Assembly: GCF_030052815.1 (NCBI RefSeq)
Contig: NC_079510.1
Location: 41,138,853 to 41,202,852, forward strand
DNA from: Hevea brasiliensis
Taxonomy: Eukaryota > Streptophyta > Magnoliopsida > Malpighiales > Euphorbiaceae
Reading direction: 5' to 3'
DNA: 64,000 bases
The notes beneath the pieces were generated by a model, which was not told where the DNA came from, searched no databases, and worked only from the letters and a program-made list of their open reading frames with translations. Of the stretch, positions 61,147-64,000 are shown piece after piece. The stretch's first letter is position 1. Every line of letters begins with the position of its first letter. The translations under genes were made by a program, and so were the position numbers.

Positions 61147-63010
61147 TTATACATTGAACAGATAGGGGTACTTGCTACGCATGTCCCGTTCTGACTCCCA
61201 GGTGCACTCTTTCACTGACTGACTCCTCCACAAAACCTTAACCATAGGGATCTGTTTTGATCTCAGCTGTCTCACTTGGTAGTCCACTATGGCTACAGGC
61301 TGCTCCTCAAATGTCAAGTTCTCTTTTAGCTCTATCACATCCGGCTGTAGTACATGAGAAGGATCGGGAATGTATTTCCTGAGCATGGAGATGTGAAACA
61401 CGGGATGAACGTGAGAGAGGTTGGGTGGTAGCTCCAACCGGTAGGCAACTGCTCCAACTCTATCAGTAACCTCAAAAGGTCCAATATACCGAGGTGCCAA
61501 CTTGCCCTTCTTTCCAAATCTCATGACTCCCTTCATTGGAGAAACCTTCAGGAATACATAGTCGCCCACTGCAAACTCCACATCCCTCCGTCTGGGGTCT
61601 GCATAACTCTTCTCGCCTCTTAAAGTCAAGTTTGATCGTTCTCGATTAAAGGAACTATCTCTAAAGTGTACTGCACTAAGTTTACATCATGCACCTTCGC
61701 TTCCCCATTTTCTGTCCAACACAGAGGAGACCTACACTTTCTTCCATATAGTGCCTCATAGGCGCCATTCCTATCTTTGGAGTGATAAGCTGTTGTTGTA
61801 GGCAAACTCCACCAAAGCTAGTGATCATCCCATTGACCTCCAAAATCCAAAACACTCATGCGAAGCATGTCTTCCGATGTTTGGATTGTCCTTCAATTTG
61901 TCGTCTGCATGCGAGGGTGGAAAGCCGTACTAAAGTTCAATCAGTGTGCCAAGTGCCTCCTGCAACTTTCTCCAAAACCGAGAAGTGAATCGGCCCTCTG
62001 CCGGATATTATGGAAGCCGGAACTCCATGCAATCGACTATTTCTCGAATGTAAAGCCGGACATCTTGTGCCACGAGTATGTAGTCTTTACAAGAAAGAAG
62101 TGAGCTGATTTGGTCAAGCGGTCTACAATTACCCATATCGAATCATATCCTCGCGTGGTACGAGGCAACCCAGTCACAAAATCCATAGTGATCATTTCCC
62201 ACTTCCATTCTGGGATAGGGAGCTCTTGCAACTTCCCTGACGGTCTCTAGTGTTCAAACTTCACCTTCTGACAAGTCAAGCACTTGGACACAAAGTCTGC
62301 TATGTCTCTCTTCATGCCATTCCACCAATAGCTATCTTTCACATCATGGTACATCTTGGTGGAACCTGGGTGGACACTGTACAGTGTGTAGTGTGCCTCT
62401 CGCATGATTTCATTCCTGAGGTTGTCCACATCGGGCACACATATCCTAGAACCTTGCACTAGGGCGCCATCATTGGCAAATCCGAACTCACCACCTTCAC
62501 CTTGCTGTACTCTTTCTATAATCTTCATCAATTGTTGGTCTCTGTGCTGGGAAACTCTAACTCTGTCCCTCAAGTCTGGCCTCACTGAAAAGTGAGCCAA
62601 CAATACCCCCTCATCTGAAAGATCTAGGTAATCATCTCTGCTGAAATGTGCGCCAAACTGCCAGAAGATTTTCTGCTTAAAGCATCTGCTACTACATTGG
62701 CCTTCCCAGGGTGGTACTGGATGGTGCAATCATAGTCTTCCAGAAGCTCCATCCATCTCCTATGTCTCAAGTTTAAATCCCTCTGTTGGAAGATGTACTT
62801 CAAACTCTTATAGTCGGTGTATATCTCGCACACTTCACCATACAGGTAGTGTCTCCATATTTTTAGTGCAAAGACTACAGCCGCCATTTCCAAATCATGG
62901 GTGGAATAGTTCTGCTCATGCCTCTTCAGCTGCCTTGAAGCATAAGCCACTACTTTTCCATTCCGCATCAAAACACACCTTAGGCCAACTCTGAAGGCGT
63001 CACAAGACAC
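61147..63010 (-). pseudogene. Degenerate pol: RNase H, integrase and chromodomain of a Tekay/Del-type chromovirus-like retrotransposon
   Basis: In coding order from right to left. RNase H (62624-63010) has [24 protein letters not shown] and VVADALS, with the acidic residues kept. The integrase HHCC finger (62247-62729) has HYTLYSVHPG and CLTCQ. The start of the integrase core (62037-62231) has [11 protein letters not shown] heavily shifted core remnant follows (61630-62036). The integrase C-terminus plus chromodomain (61147-61629) has [27 protein letters not shown] and VKVLWRS ... CTWE. Breaks: a frameshift near 62645, a stop at 62247-62249 and several indels in the core. Gag, protease and RT are not seen in the window. 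The element cannot move on its own. Confidence 0.9.
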
Positions 63011-64000
63011 CTGTATCCTTCATCGCTCATAGGTAGTGTTAACACAGGCGATGGTTAGACACTCCTTATCCTCATTATTATAAGCCCTCTATCGAGCTCT
63101 CTTCCTGTCCTTTGCATCTTATCCACTTCCCTTTTCCTATTTTTGGTATTGTTGGTATCTTTTCAACCTGCTGTACTTATTCCTTAATTTTAGTCCTATC
63201 TCATCCTTACACCTTTTCCTTCGAAGATGTCTATCCCATCATCAACTTTAACTTTCTTTTTATTTCTTAGTCTTATCTTGATTACTAGTTCCATTACTTC
63301 GGGAATTCTAACCTTACGATTTTCTCCTACCAGCACATTCTTCACCTTTTGTAACACTTATAATTAACCATAGAAAATTCGTTTTTTGTAACCCCTTTCC
63401 CAACTTAACTATCAGAACATTATCATTCCCTACCAGCCTTAGTAGGAAATTGCTCATCCTGGATGGATAGGAGCTTCAGAAACTATAAGTTCCATCTGAA
63501 CTAACACGGCTGTGGGAAATGTGTGTCATGCCTTAATTCTAAATAAGATACTTCACGTGTTTATTCTCCTTAATATAATCACATATACTGCCCACAACTT
63601 TCCAAACTTCAACCTCAAATTACCCATTAGCAATAATTTCATCTATTGAAACTCATCCACAATTAGTATTTCCTCCAGCTCATAGTTTAAAACAGTTGCA
63701 AGCCTTAGTAGCTAACTCAATTTAACTCATGTCATTACTCTGTTCGTCCTTTCATACTTAATACTAGGTATGCACTTACTGTCATTCTCATATCAGGAAA
63801 TTATGTATGAATTTGTGCCTACCAAACTCTCAATAACTAGGTCTCCTTAACTCAGTTTCTGTTCCTTATATAACCTTCTAAAACCAAAAGCACAAGCTAA
63901 ACTTGAAAAGAAAGAAAAATATCCTCTTATATTCAACTACGCCAATTGTCCATATAATAACGTTTAACCTATGTTTCTTGGTATTTCTCTTCAAATTTCA
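63011..64000. other. Unclassified sequence abutting the RNase H remnant
   Basis: Reverse transcriptase should lie here on the minus strand, but no RT motif was found in any frame. The sequence is C/T-rich on the plus strand without long ORFs. It is either strongly decayed or rearranged element sequence, or other DNA joined at about 63010. Confidence 0.4.

Noticed and set aside
1..64000. tRNA or rRNA genes
   Set aside because: I looked for A/B-box-like tRNA sequences and rRNA cores and saw none. A tRNAscan run would be needed to exclude a diverged tRNA.

Overview
The window is nuclear DNA of a dicot plant. The evidence is AT-rich intergenic sequence, genes with many GT-AG introns, Ty3/gypsy (Tekay/Del-type) and gag-only LTR retroelements, small terminal-inverted-repeat elements, and four plant gene types: CYP40/SQUINT, a CDPK-related kinase, phytocyanins and a secreted peptide precursor. 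A Malpighiales/Euphorbiaceae origin is a guess that the sequence alone does not prove.

Left part (1-14.2 kb): a GGTTCGGTT-type inverted-repeat element, a 2.6 kb solo LTR with an intact 5-bp target-site duplication, and a TRIM-like miniature retroelement precede an intact CYP40 gene (+, 8 exons, 362 aa). CYP40 faces an intact RNF170-type RING E3 ligase gene (-, 5 exons, 251 aa).

Middle part (14.5-33.5 kb): a head-to-tail array of four short phytocyanin genes. Three are intact, with all four type-1 copper ligands, and the fourth is a fresh pseudogene. It is followed by a TGG-rich minisatellite, a damaged SCNM1-like splicing-factor gene, and about 5 kb of AT-rich sequence ending in a long fold-back element.

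Right part (33.7-64 kb): an intact 11-exon CDPK-related kinase (594 aa), then a segmental duplication present in three copies plus a partial fourth. Each full copy carries a two-exon gene on the minus strand for an 83-86 aa secreted peptide precursor with a signal peptide and a conserved C-terminus. These genes are too short and too split for a plain ORF search, and I do not recognise the family. Copies A and B are separated by a gag-only LTR retroelement (about 44.6-50.3 kb). The window ends in the 3' part of a degenerate Tekay-like Ty3/gypsy element (-) whose LTR is related to the solo LTR at the left end.

The best candidate for something undescribed is the tandem secreted-peptide family. 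Between copies B and C its last 28 codons differ only by synonymous changes, whereas the preceding spacer differs mostly by amino-acid-changing ones.
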